Part shown: piece by piece, positions 35,121 through 43,042 of the stretch
Position numbering within the stretch: position 1 is the first letter of the stretch
Layout of the letters: every line of letters begins with the position of its first letter
Assembly (NCBI GenBank): GCA_002337045.1
Contig: DDFF01000016.1
Span: 1-64,000, forward strand
Origin: Bacteroidetes bacterium UBA1935
Lineage (GTDB): Bacteria; Bacteroidota; Bacteroidia; Chitinophagales; Chitinophagaceae
Direction of reading: 5' to 3'
DNA: 64,000 nucleotides
Program-made: the position numbers and the translations under genes
The notes under the pieces: generated by a model
What the model was told of the DNA's origin: nothing
What the model saw: only the letters and a program-made list of their open reading frames with translations
Database searches by the model: none

Positions 35121-35723
35121 ATGACATTTTCTTTGAACATCAGCATTAGCGCTGCCGACCTGAACCAGATAATGATGAGCGGCAACAGGGTGCAGGTTTA
35201 CAGCATTACAGATGCAGGCACCAATGTTGCCTGGCTCTCTTTCAGCCCCATGATGCAGAACACCATTAACTGGACGGAAGACTACCAGATATATGTAAGC
35301 ACCACACAGATACAGAACGGTGCCATGATAATGGTAATGGATGCTGCCAATGCCACCCCGCAACACCAGTATATATGGACGGGCAGTAATTTTATGGTGC
35401 AGCCTGCGCCCTCGCTGGGCAGTACACAGTTTATGCTCACCAACAACGGTACTATGCCTGCGCCGCATGCTACCATGGGCCTTTCAAAGCAAGGTGTGGT
35501 AAATGGTATGCAAACAGGCTACACCCCTGTAAATGCCATAACCGTACTAACCAACAACAACAGCATAACGGGCTATACACCACAGGTATATGTGGCACTG
35601 GGTATGGGGCAGAGCGGCACCGTAACCAACAACCTGCCACATGGCGGATGCTATGTAAACTATAACAACGGCACTACGAGCATGAATGTGCAGTATAGCA
35701 ACGGGCAGTTTTTTGTAGTATAA
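35121..35723 (+). CDS. Hypothetical Met/Asn/Thr-rich protein
   Basis: 200 residues with no signal peptide or membrane segment. The composition is rich in Met, Asn, Gln, Thr and Gly. The first 60 residues form a beta-like segment (FSLNISISAADLNQIMMSG), the middle contains HQYIWTGSNFMV, and the C-terminus ends in GGCYVNYNNGTTSMNVQYSN. The codon pattern is consistent with a real gene and it ends before a hairpin terminator. I do not recognise a family. A secreted or structural beta-sandwich is conceivable, but this is guesswork. Confidence 0.6.
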   Translation: MTFSLNISISAADLNQIMMSGNRVQVYSITDAGTNVAWLSFSPMMQNTINWTEDYQIYVSTTQIQNGAMIMVMDAANATPQHQYIWTGSNFMVQPAPSLGSTQFMLTNNGTMPAPHATMGLSKQGVVNGMQTGYTPVNAITVLTNNNSITGYTPQVYVALGMGQSGTVTNNLPHGGCYVNYNNGTTSMNVQYSNGQFFVV

Positions 35724-35762
35724 AAAAAGAGAGAGAACGTTATTTGAGATTGCCCAACGCAT

Positions 35763-35789
35763 ACAGCAGCCCCGTAAGGCTGCTTTTTT
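35763..35789. terminator. Terminator hairpin
   Basis: AGCAGCC and GGCTGCT enclose a short loop and are followed by TTTTT. It lies 40 nt after the hypothetical gene and also faces the end of the small minus-strand gene at 35819. Confidence 0.75.
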
Positions 35790-35818
35790 AATACCTTGCA
35801 GGGGGTAGTATGTGATGA

Positions 35819-35974
35819 CTATGTTTTGGGACCATCGTCTTTGGGCTTGGGGTAGTCTTTGTTTTGCTGCTGCTCGAAACGGCGCCTGTCTTTATTGTTT
35901 TGGCGGATGATAAAATATACTACAATGGCCACTAATGCCAGAACGATTGCGATGATAAAGGGATTGGCTTGCAT
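35819..35974 (-). CDS. Small 51-residue single-pass membrane protein
   Basis: The reading frame gives an N-terminal membrane helix (NPFIIAIVLALVAIVVYFII) followed by a charged, Gln-rich cytosolic tail with RQNNKDRRRFEQQQN and a Pro/Lys end (YPKPKDDGPK). This positive-inside plan is typical of genuine small membrane proteins. Codon use is similar to its neighbours. It is too short for a confident family call and its function is unknown. No partner gene is nearby. Confidence 0.55.
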   Translation of the reverse strand: MQANPFIIAIVLALVAIVVYFIIRQNNKDRRRFEQQQNKDYPKPKDDGPKT

Positions 35975-36149
35975 ATATGTGATGGTGGCTTTAGCCCGCT
36001 AAGTTATCCCATTTTTTGCGGTGGAAGGTGATAAGATGCTATGTTGTGTAGCGTACAGATTAAAAAAATCGTCTTGTTGCTATCCCGACTATGCATAAAT
36101 TCGTTGCCGATTTATTCACCTAAGAAAAGAAACCTAAAAAGAAGAAGTA

Positions 36150-36398
36150 TTGAAAACAAAGAGCCGCCGCCCTAATTTAAATTTTTACAGGATGGGTATA
36201 CCTAAAGGTGCAACTATTCAAAGTGTTGATACAGGAGAGTCTGCTACAGTAGTAAATGAACGGACAATAATCTTTAGGAACGAAGTGATGTATCTGACAC
36301 AGGCAACTAAAATTGTTTTGAAGAAGTACAATAATCCATGCCGCCATTGGACATATAATGGTAAGAGCCTTCAAGAACTTTATGAAGCAGTATACTAA
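36150..36398 (+). CDS. Stand-alone RAMA/DUF4357-like domain protein
   Basis: 82 residues from a TTG start preceded by an AGAAGAAG purine run, or 68 residues from the ATG at 36192. The sequence has the layout I associate with RAMA/DUF4357 domains: LNFYRMGIPKGATIQ, a central beta hairpin (SATVVNERTIIFRNE), then a C-terminal HWTYNGKSLQELYE. Such domains usually sit at the C-terminus of restriction-modification or nuclease proteins. Here it stands alone next to dispersed repeats and an XRE regulator, so it may be a remnant or a free-standing binding module. Confidence 0.5.
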   Translation: MKTKSRRPNLNFYRMGIPKGATIQSVDTGESATVVNERTIIFRNEVMYLTQATKIVLKKYNNPCRHWTYNGKSLQELYEAVY

Positions 36399-36411
36399 TC
36401 ATTAATAAAAC

Positions 36412-36546
36412 TCGCGTCATTGCGAGGCACGAAGCAATCTCACGATAACACAAGCAAGCACTCATTACGTGAGATTGCTTCGTACATATTTGCCTTCGCA
36501 AATACTCCCTCGCAATGACGCGAAGGAGTGATGCAATGACGCGCGT
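36412..36546. repeat. GTCATTGCGAGG-type inverted repeat
   Basis: The left arm CGTCATTGCGAGGCACGAAG with CAATCTCACG (36415-36444) is mirrored by CGTGAGATTGCTTCG (36468-36482) and CCTCGCAATGACGCG (36508-36522). A third fragment, GCAATGACGCGCG, ends at 36545. Variants of GTCATTGCGAGG with GAAGCAATCTC are known as dispersed non-coding repeats in many bacterial genomes (general knowledge). It forms a long hairpin. Confidence 0.75.
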
Positions 36547-36565
36547 TATATTATTGATTGATTTT

Positions 36566-36805
36566 TTACAACCCCTGCACCAACTCACTTACTTCTATAC
36601 CTAATCCTTTGCAGACTTCTGTGAGGTAAATTATTGACGGATTGATTTTCCCTGTTTCTAGTCTGTAAATAGACTGTGGGTCTTTGCCAATAGCATGTGC
36701 CACTTGCTCTTGTGTCAAGCCTTTCTCTTTTCGGATTGCTTTAATTCTGTCTGCAATCTTCTTAAGTGTCTTCTCTTGCTGCTTTGTAAGCGGGTGTGGC
36801 ATCAT
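36566..36805 (-). CDS. XRE-family transcriptional regulator
   Basis: 79 residues, almost entirely a Cro/C1-type helix-turn-helix: ADRIKAIRKEKGLTQEQVAHAIGKDPQSIYRLETGKINPSI is the typical HTH-3 pattern at about residues 18-58. A dimerisation tail follows (LTEVCKGLGIEVSELVQG). A perfect 14-bp palindrome lies 33 nt upstream, between this gene and a divergent small gene, and is the likely operator. The double ATG at the start makes the exact initiator uncertain by one codon. Confidence 0.9.
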   Translation of the reverse strand: MMPHPLTKQQEKTLKKIADRIKAIRKEKGLTQEQVAHAIGKDPQSIYRLETGKINPSIIYLTEVCKGLGIEVSELVQGL

Positions 36806-36837
36806 CCAATAGTATGAACGATGTGCTAAATTTCTAC

Positions 36838-36851
36838 AAACGGTACCGTTT
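36838..36851. promoter_or_regulatory. Perfect palindrome, candidate XRE operator
   Basis: AAACGGTACCGTTT lies between the divergent XRE gene (start 36805) and the small gene at 36900. On the minus strand the TTTG at its edge is placed 22 nt before TACTATTG, a plausible promoter pair, so repressor binding would occlude the -33 element. The operator role is inferred. Confidence 0.5.
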
Positions 36852-36899
36852 AGTTATTCAGTTTTTAGTATTACCTTTACAGTCCAAAATCACCGTACC

Positions 36900-37124
36900 A
36901 TGAAGTTTACCTATGAAGGTTTTCCGCACCGTGCAGATGAATTGTCGGCCTATATCTATGGGGCAGGGGTGTTTGTGCTGTCGCTGCGCAGTGGCGTCGT
37001 CATCCACCACGAGCCCGAGGATACAGATGCCTTTCGCAACTGGCTGCAACACCACCGCATCCGCGATGTGGCCGCCACATTGCCGCCTCACATCTACAAC
37101 GTACTGGTAGCGCACAAAAAATAA
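36900..37124 (+). CDS. Small conserved-looking hypothetical protein
   Basis: 74 residues, no signal peptide: MKFTYEGFPHRADELSAYIY, then GVFVLSLRSGVVIHHEPEDT and DAFRNWLQHHRIRDV. It has an alpha/beta composition and several His residues. It is divergently transcribed from the XRE gene and possibly controlled by the same operator. A terminator follows directly. I do not recognise a family. Confidence 0.55.
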   Translation: MKFTYEGFPHRADELSAYIYGAGVFVLSLRSGVVIHHEPEDTDAFRNWLQHHRIRDVAATLPPHIYNVLVAHKK

Positions 37125-37150
37125 AAGCAGCCACATGGGCTGCTTTTGGG
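37124..37150 (+). terminator. Terminator after the small hypothetical gene
   Basis: AAAAGCAGCC and GGCTGCTTTT enclose ACATG. It begins at the stop codon of the preceding gene. Confidence 0.8.
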
Positions 37151-37244
37151 AGTGCATGATATGTTTTTGCGAAACATATTTGCTTGTATAAGGGAGCGAC
37201 AAGAAGAGCTTTTTTTGTGCTGCGCCAATGTGGTAGTGTTAGCC

Positions 37245-37745
37245 TTAATGTATGGTTATTGTCACAATACCTGCATTGTCTTTATAGTCGGCATTAATGA
37301 CCGTGCCGGCATTGCATGATGAGCATCCCGAGTAGCCTGAGTCTTCAAAGCAAGATGTAGTATTAAGAGAGGGGGTGCATCCGGAAGCACCTACGGTTAA
37401 AAAATCGTAGTACTGGCATCCCGAAGCAGGAAAGCTGCCGACTGCATAGGGAACACCTGTACAGTAGCTTACATCTGCGCGGTCTATAATAGAAGTAATA
37501 CCCGGTTTATTACCTCCCGGCCATAATGATGCGTTGCTAACCAAATACGCGAGGTTCTGTCCCTGGTTAATAGGGATAAGATTTGAAGTTATGTAAGAGC
37601 AGGTTGCAGGGTCTGTAGCGTAGAGAGTAACATACAGTGGCTCGCATGCAGATGTGGAAATTATCTCGACCTTTGTAGTTTGAGATAACGCACTTACAGA
37701 TAATGTAATAAGCAAGGATAGTGTTGCGATAATTTGTTTTTTCAT
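37245..37745 (-). CDS. Cysteine-rich secreted hypothetical protein
   Basis: 166 residues with a signal peptide (ATLSLLITLSVSALSQ). The mature part has nine cysteines (SACEPLY, ATCSY, SYCTG, SGCQYYD, SGCTPS, TSCFED, and CSSCNAG near the end), suggesting extracellular disulfides. The N-terminal part looks like a beta-sandwich (KVEIISTSACEPLYVTLYA). Monocistronic, with no recognised domain. Confidence 0.65.
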   Translation of the reverse strand: MKKQIIATLSLLITLSVSALSQTTKVEIISTSACEPLYVTLYATDPATCSYITSNLIPINQGQNLAYLVSNASLWPGGNKPGITSIIDRADVSYCTGVPYAVGSFPASGCQYYDFLTVGASGCTPSLNTTSCFEDSGYSGCSSCNAGTVINADYKDNAGIVTITIH

Positions 37746-37865
37746 AATGCTCGTTTTTTTTGTAAATGTATACGAGCAGTTATTTCAAGATTGTGCCATT
37801 TAGTATTTGCAGGTTTTGTTTTAGAAAATGATTTAATCTGTTAGTATTTGCGGTATAAGCAAACA

Positions 37866-37892
37866 AAAAGGGCAGCTATCAGCTGCCCTTTG
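37866..37892. terminator. Terminator after ftsH
   Basis: AAAGGGCAGCT and AGCTGCCCTTT form a perfect stem, 20 nt beyond the ftsH stop on the minus strand. Confidence 0.88.
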
Positions 37893-37911
37893 ATATTGAA
37901 ATTTGTAATTA

Positions 37912-39891
37912 TTATACCGTTGGTTCTACAGACGGAGAGATGATAACCGGTGCATCATCCTCGCTGTTGTCAGGGAAAGGACGCGGGCCTATCAGGCGTA
38001 CCAGATCGTCTTTGTACAGCACTTCTTTTTTCAGCAGTTCTTCTGCTATTATCCTTACAGCTTCTGTTTTGTCTGTAAGCAGTGCTTTTGTTCTTTGGTA
38101 CACACTTTCTACCAGTTTGCGTACTTCTTCGTCTATCAGCTTGCCTGTTTCCTCGCTATATGGCTTAGAAAAATTGTTTTCGCTCTGCGGATCGTAGAAA
38201 GATATGTTACCGATTTTATCGTTCATACCATATACGCTCACCATGGCATATGCCATACGGGTTACTTTCTGCAGATCGCTCAGCGCACCGGTGCTTATTT
38301 TACCAAATACCAGTTCTTCTACAGCGCGGCCGCCAAGGCTCATGCTCATGTCATCTGCAAGGTGGTCTGTATTCTGTATATACATTTCCTTTGGCAGGTA
38401 TTGTGCATAGCCCAGTGCTGCCACACCGCGCGGCACAATGGTTACTTTAACCAGCGGGTGCGCATGCTCCAGGAACCAGCCCGCTACTGCGTGGCCTGCT
38501 TCGTGGTAGGCAATTACTTTCTTCTCTTCCGGAGAGATGATTTTGTTTTTCTTCTCCAGGCCGCCAATTACGCGGTCTATGGCGTCGTTAAAGTCGCTCA
38601 GCTCTACTTCTGTTTTGCCTTTGCGGGCAGCTATCAGTGCGGCCTCGTTACAGATGTTGGCAATGTCTGCACCGGCAAAGCCCGGTGTTTGTACTGCCAG
38701 CTTGTGTATATCAAGGTCTTTAGAACGCTTGATAGGCTTCAGGTGCACTTCAAATATTTTCTCACGGCCTTTTACATCCGGAATATCGATAGATATCTGC
38801 CTGTCGAAACGACCCGGGCGCAGCAGGGCAGTATCCAGTACATCAGGACGGTTGGTAGCCGCCAGGATGATGATACCACTATCGCCACCGAAACCATCCA
38901 TCTCAACCAGTAGCTGGTTCAGGGTGTTTTCGCGCTCGTCGTTGCTCATTACCACGTTCTTGCCACGTGCACGGCCTATAGCATCTATCTCGTCTATAAA
39001 CACGATACAAGGTGCTTTTTCGCGTGCTTGCTTAAAGAGGTCGCGTACACGGCTGGCACCCACACCCACAAACAGCTCTACGAAGTCGGAACCTGACATA
39101 GAGAAGAAAGGTACCTGTGCCTCGCCCGCCATTGCTTTTGCAAGCAGGGTTTTACCCGTACCCGGAGGGCCTACCAGCAATGCGCCTTTCGGTATTTTAC
39201 CACCCAGTGCGGTATATTTTTTAGGATTCTTCAGGAAGTCTACAATCTCCATCACCTCTACCTTTGCTTCGTCTAGTCCTGCTACATCGTTGAAGGTGAT
39301 ATTGACACGTGTGCCTTTTTCAAACAACTGCGCTTTTGATTTGCCGATGTTGAAGATGCCGCCCGTACCACCGCCGCCGCCTGTGCCGCCGCTCATTTTG
39401 CGCATGATGAGGAACCATACGGCTATCATCAGCAGTGCAGGTACAAGGAAGCCGCCAATCTCTCTCAGGAAGCTGACACGGTCTTCGTATTTTACACGCA
39501 CGCGCTGCTCTACAGGGATATTCGCCTGTGCATCGCGCAGGTTGTCTTCAAACTGCTCTACGCTGCCTATGGTAAAGCGAACTTTAGGTTCGCGGTTGCG
39601 GTTGGCAAACGGAGATTTTTTATCGGTGCTTGGTGCTTCTTTTACAAATACCTCGGCTTCGCTCTTGTTCACTATCACTACTTCGTCAACGATGCCTTTG
39701 TCAAGATAGTCGCGTTTGAAATCCTGAAAGCCGATAGACTGCGTACCTGTAGACAGGTTGCTGCCGAATATCTGCAAACCAAGCAGTATTACCACCATTA
39801 TACCATAAACCCAATATATATTGAACCGGGGACCCTTTCGCTGTCCTTTACCATCACCGCCCGGTATGGGTCTTTTATTATTCTCTTCCAT
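37912..39891 (-). CDS. ftsH: ATP-dependent zinc metalloprotease FtsH
   Basis: A 659-residue membrane protease that forms hexamers and degrades membrane and short-lived cytosolic proteins. The first membrane helix is VYGIMVVILLGLQIFG and the second is FLVPALLMIAVWFLIM, followed by a Gly-rich stretch (GGTGGGGGTGG). The AAA domain carries Walker A GPPGTGKTLL, Walker B CIVFIDEIDAIG and the second-region arginines in RPGRFDRQI. The protease domain has the zinc motif HEAGHA in AYHEAGHAVAGWF. It lies 43 nt downstream of rsfS and is likely in the same operon. Confidence 0.97.
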   Translation of the reverse strand: MEENNKRPIPGGDGKGQRKGPRFNIYWVYGIMVVILLGLQIFGSNLSTGTQSIGFQDFKRDYLDKGIVDEVVIVNKSEAEVFVKEAPSTDKKSPFANRNREPKVRFTIGSVEQFEDNLRDAQANIPVEQRVRVKYEDRVSFLREIGGFLVPALLMIAVWFLIMRKMSGGTGGGGGTGGIFNIGKSKAQLFEKGTRVNITFNDVAGLDEAKVEVMEIVDFLKNPKKYTALGGKIPKGALLVGPPGTGKTLLAKAMAGEAQVPFFSMSGSDFVELFVGVGASRVRDLFKQAREKAPCIVFIDEIDAIGRARGKNVVMSNDERENTLNQLLVEMDGFGGDSGIIILAATNRPDVLDTALLRPGRFDRQISIDIPDVKGREKIFEVHLKPIKRSKDLDIHKLAVQTPGFAGADIANICNEAALIAARKGKTEVELSDFNDAIDRVIGGLEKKNKIISPEEKKVIAYHEAGHAVAGWFLEHAHPLVKVTIVPRGVAALGYAQYLPKEMYIQNTDHLADDMSMSLGGRAVEELVFGKISTGALSDLQKVTRMAYAMVSVYGMNDKIGNISFYDPQSENNFSKPYSEETGKLIDEEVRKLVESVYQRTKALLTDKTEAVRIIAEELLKKEVLYKDDLVRLIGPRPFPDNSEDDAPVIISPSVEPTV

Positions 39892-39934
39892 TGTTCTTTA
39901 AAAATCTAGATTGTTCCTGTTATAAAACGTTTTA

Positions 39935-40333
39935 TCAACTATTATGTTCTGTTTGTTCTGCATCTGCCCACAGACCTTCCAGGTCGTAGAACTTGCGGTA
40001 GTCTTTCTGGAAAACATGTACTACAATGTTTACATAATCCACCAGTGTCCACAAATCGCTTTTTTCAACGTGATAAGGGCGCTCGTCGCATTCTTTTCTC
40101 ACAATGTCGTCTACACTGTCTGCTATGGCGTTTATTTGAATGTTAGATTGTGCTTCGCAAAGGATAAAAAAGTCAGCTACCGCTTCGTCAATCTTTCTCA
40201 GATCGAGCGACACGATATTTTCACCTTTTTTTTCTTGTATGGCTTTGATGACAGCTTTGAAAAGCTTGCTGTTTTTTGTGAGGCGAGTAGCAGGTTTTTT
40301 CCTGCCTTCTAATGCGTTTATAATTTTATCCAA
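39935..40333 (-). CDS. rsfS: Ribosomal silencing factor RsfS
   Basis: 132 residues. The RsfS core is present: DLRKIDEAVADFFILCEAQSN, KECDERPYHVEKSDLWTLVDYVNIVVHVF, and YDLEGLWADAE. It binds ribosomal protein L14 to block subunit joining (family knowledge). The frame opens with TTG at 40333, as no ATG is available at a suitable position, giving an N-terminal basic tail. It is first in an operon with ftsH and divergent from birA. Confidence 0.92.
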   Translation of the reverse strand: MDKIINALEGRKKPATRLTKNSKLFKAVIKAIQEKKGENIVSLDLRKIDEAVADFFILCEAQSNIQINAIADSVDDIVRKECDERPYHVEKSDLWTLVDYVNIVVHVFQKDYRKFYDLEGLWADAEQTEHNS

Positions 40334-40346
40334 ACCGCTAAAAGTC

Positions 40347-40354
40347 TATTTTTG
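40347..40354 (+). promoter_or_regulatory. -7 promoter element of birA
   Basis: TATTTTTG lies 40 nt before the assigned TTG start of the biotin ligase gene and 14 nt from the divergent rsfS start. Confidence 0.45.
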
Positions 40355-40394
40355 TTGGCAATATCCGTAATTCATTCAAAATTAAATAATCTTT

Positions 40395-41150
40395 TTGGCA
40401 CTCCACTTATTACAGCATATCACCGATGCCCCGATTATAGAACTTGATACCATTGACAGTACCAATAACTATGCCATGCGGCTGATAGATGCCGATACGG
40501 CACAGCCGGGGCTGACTGTCACCGCCAGAGAGCAAACCCAGGGCAAGGGCCAGCGCGGCAGGGTATGGCAAGACAGTGCCGGGCAAAGCCTGCTGATGAG
40601 CATCATAGTAGAGCCTGTACATGGTTTGGAGCGTCAATTCTTATTTAACGTAGCTGCTACCGTGGCGATAGCCGAGGTATTGCAAAAGAAATGTGAAAAC
40701 TGCGATGTGCGTATCAAATGGCCCAATGACATCATTGTTAATGACAAAAAGGCAGGTGGGGTGCTGATAGAGAATGTGATACGCGGCAGCAGGTGGGCAT
40801 ACAGCATTATAGGCTTCGGGCTGAATGTATTGCAGGAAACCATGCCCGAGGAGCTGCCTTATGCTACATCCTTGTTTATTGAAAACAGGCAGCGGTTTGA
40901 CCTAAGAGCCTTGCGCTTCGACCTGCGGAAGGATATATTGCAACATATTTATAATGGTGCAGACGATGATTTGATGCACCGCTATAACCAGTACCTGTAC
41001 CGCAGGGGGCAGATGCAGACATTTAACGACGAGCAAACGGAGTGGCAGGCGCTGATAAACGGCGTAACCCCAGACGGGCAACTGGTAGTGCAACTGACCG
41101 ATGGCAGCATGCAACGATATACCCACGGTATGGTAAACTGGCAATGGTAA
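40395..41150 (+). CDS. birA: Biotin--[acetyl-CoA carboxylase] ligase
   Basis: 251 residues that attach biotin to the carboxylase carrier protein. The family pattern is seen: ELDTIDSTNNYAM, the biotinyl-AMP loop REQTQGKGQRGRVWQ, SLLMSIIVEP, then IKWPNDIIVNDKKAGGVLIE, and a C-terminal SH3-like domain (INGVTPDGQLVVQLTDG). It lacks the N-terminal DNA-binding domain of bifunctional BirA, so it is an enzyme only. The start is a TTG, because the frame is closed by a stop just upstream and no ATG exists before the catalytic core. Confidence 0.9.
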   Translation: MALHLLQHITDAPIIELDTIDSTNNYAMRLIDADTAQPGLTVTAREQTQGKGQRGRVWQDSAGQSLLMSIIVEPVHGLERQFLFNVAATVAIAEVLQKKCENCDVRIKWPNDIIVNDKKAGGVLIENVIRGSRWAYSIIGFGLNVLQETMPEELPYATSLFIENRQRFDLRALRFDLRKDILQHIYNGADDDLMHRYNQYLYRRGQMQTFNDEQTEWQALINGVTPDGQLVVQLTDGSMQRYTHGMVNWQW

Positions 41151-41188
41151 TAGCCTGAAAAGGATTAGTTTTATAGCATAGAACAAGG

Positions 41189-43042
41189 ATGAAAGCCGCA
41201 CAACAATCTAAAAACATAATCGTATTGCAGGTAACCATACTATTGGCGGCTGTGATATTTACTTACCTGAATGTTTTTAATGCAGGCTTTATTAGTTGGG
41301 ACGATGCCGATTATGTGGCCAACAACCCAGATATACGCAGTTTTGCCAATGCAGGTAAATGGTTCTCATCCTTTTACATAGGTAACTACCACCCACTTAC
41401 GATGGTATCCTACGCCATCGATTTTATGATAGGTAATACAGCACCTGCTCAATATCATATTACTAACATCATATTGCACGTTGCTAACGCGCTGATGCTC
41501 TATGCATTTGTAAATAATATACAAGGCAACAGATGGGTGGCATTTTTCGTGGCGATGCTTTTTGCTATACATCCGGTGCAAACAGAAAGTGTATCGTGGG
41601 TTGCAGAGCGCAAGAATGTGCTTTCGGGCTTTTTCTTTATAGGTGCTATGTGGTTGTATGCCCGCTATCTGGGAGAAGAAAAGAAGACAACCCTGTTGTT
41701 GGTGATACTGGCAGGTATTGCAGCTATGCTATCAAAAGCTACAGCAGTGGCATTGCCTGTATCGCTATTGGCAATAGACATCTGGCTGCATCGCCCGCTG
41801 AACCAGAAGAAAGTATGGATAGAAAAACTGCCGCTCCTGCTGATAGCATTGGTAGTGGGTATAGTAGCCATCAAAGCACAGGCTGCAGGAGAGTTTCTGA
41901 ATCAGCATCCCGAACATGGCTTTGTGCAGACGATTGGCTTTGCGGGTTATGCCTATGTACAATACATCATACAATTGTTAGTGCCTGTAAAACTATCGGT
42001 ATTGTATCCGTATCCTGAGTTGGATGCTTTGCAATGGGTGTATACCCTGATAGCCATTGGCATAGCCGCGTTAGCAGTTGTAGCCTACAAAAGGCAGTGG
42101 TTTGTGCTGTGTGGTGGTATTGTTTTCTACACAGTGAACATAGCTCTGGTATTGCAGTTTGTACAGTTTGGCGATGTGCTGCGTGCAGACAGGTATATGT
42201 ACATTGCTTGTATAGGCGTATGGATACCTGTAGTGCAATATGCATTTGACTGGCTGGGGCTGAAGGTGAAAGAAATAACACCACTTGTAGTGATGACTGT
42301 TGTGGTGGCGGTGTTTGCCGTGCTTACCTATCAGCGCAACAATATCTGGCAATCTGAAAAACAATTCTGGCAGGCAATAACAGAAACATTCCCTAACTCT
42401 GCCGTTGCGCAAAGCAGTCTTGGTGGTGTGTACATGAAAGAGGGTGACTACATAACTGCCGAACAGTATATAGACAAAGCTGTAGTGCTGGATGCCAACA
42501 ACTACAAAGCATGGTATAATAAAGGTGTGCTGCACCTGCGCAAAGGAGAGCTATCACAGGCTGCGCAGGCATTGGATAAATGCATTGCCTTGAAAGAATA
42601 TCCGAAAGCACTCTTCTCCCGCGCATTGTTGCATCAGCAGGCAGGGCATCCGCTGCAGGCTATGCAGGATGTAGAGAAAGTACTGGCTGAAGAGCCGCAT
42701 AACGCAAGGGCACATTTCATCATGGGCAATTGTCTGGAGCAAAACGGTAATTTCGAAACGGCGATTGCCAGCTACAACAAAGCCATAGAATATGGTGATG
42801 GCGACCCGCTGTTTTACATAAGGCGTGGTGTGGCGAGAATGAATTTGCATGATAATCAGGCGGCGATACACGATTTCAGCCTGGTGATAGAAAAGAATGC
42901 CACTAACGGCGAGGCATGGTACTGGCGCGGTATGGCAAAACAACTGGCAGGGCAGATGCCTTGTCATGATTTGAACAAAGCACGCAATCTTGGTTATAAA
43001 GAAGCCGAACAAGCACTGGTGAAATTTTGTAATAGTTACTGA
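41189..43042 (+). CDS. Polytopic membrane protein with C-terminal TPRs (TMTC/GT-C-like)
   Basis: 617 residues. About ten membrane helices fill the first 370 residues (VTILLAAVIFTYLNVF, WVAFFVAMLFAIHPVQTE, LLLVILAGIAAMLSKA and others). The lumenal acidic motif SWDDADYVANNP and HPVQTESVSWVAERKN resemble the GT-C fold O-glycosyltransferases of the TMTC group. TPR units follow from about residue 395 (AQSSLGGVYMKEGDYITAEQYI and later). It could transfer sugars from lipid carriers to proteins, but this is inferred from the family. It lies 38 nt after birA and overlaps the next gene by 1 nt, so it heads or joins the carotenoid gene string. Confidence 0.8.
   Translation: MKAAQQSKNIIVLQVTILLAAVIFTYLNVFNAGFISWDDADYVANNPDIRSFANAGKWFSSFYIGNYHPLTMVSYAIDFMIGNTAPAQYHITNIILHVANALMLYAFVNNIQGNRWVAFFVAMLFAIHPVQTESVSWVAERKNVLSGFFFIGAMWLYARYLGEEKKTTLLLVILAGIAAMLSKATAVALPVSLLAIDIWLHRPLNQKKVWIEKLPLLLIALVVGIVAIKAQAAGEFLNQHPEHGFVQTIGFAGYAYVQYIIQLLVPVKLSVLYPYPELDALQWVYTLIAIGIAALAVVAYKRQWFVLCGGIVFYTVNIALVLQFVQFGDVLRADRYMYIACIGVWIPVVQYAFDWLGLKVKEITPLVVMTVVVAVFAVLTYQRNNIWQSEKQFWQAITETFPNSAVAQSSLGGVYMKEGDYITAEQYIDKAVVLDANNYKAWYNKGVLHLRKGELSQAAQALDKCIALKEYPKALFSRALLHQQAGHPLQAMQDVEKVLAEEPHNARAHFIMGNCLEQNGNFETAIASYNKAIEYGDGDPLFYIRRGVARMNLHDNQAAIHDFSLVIEKNATNGEAWYWRGMAKQLAGQMPCHDLNKARNLGYKEAEQALVKFCNSY

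Noticed and set aside
38537..39709. 390-codon open frame antisense to ftsH
   Set aside because: It lies wholly inside ftsH, has a Ser/Arg/Pro-rich composition typical of an antisense shadow, and no family features.
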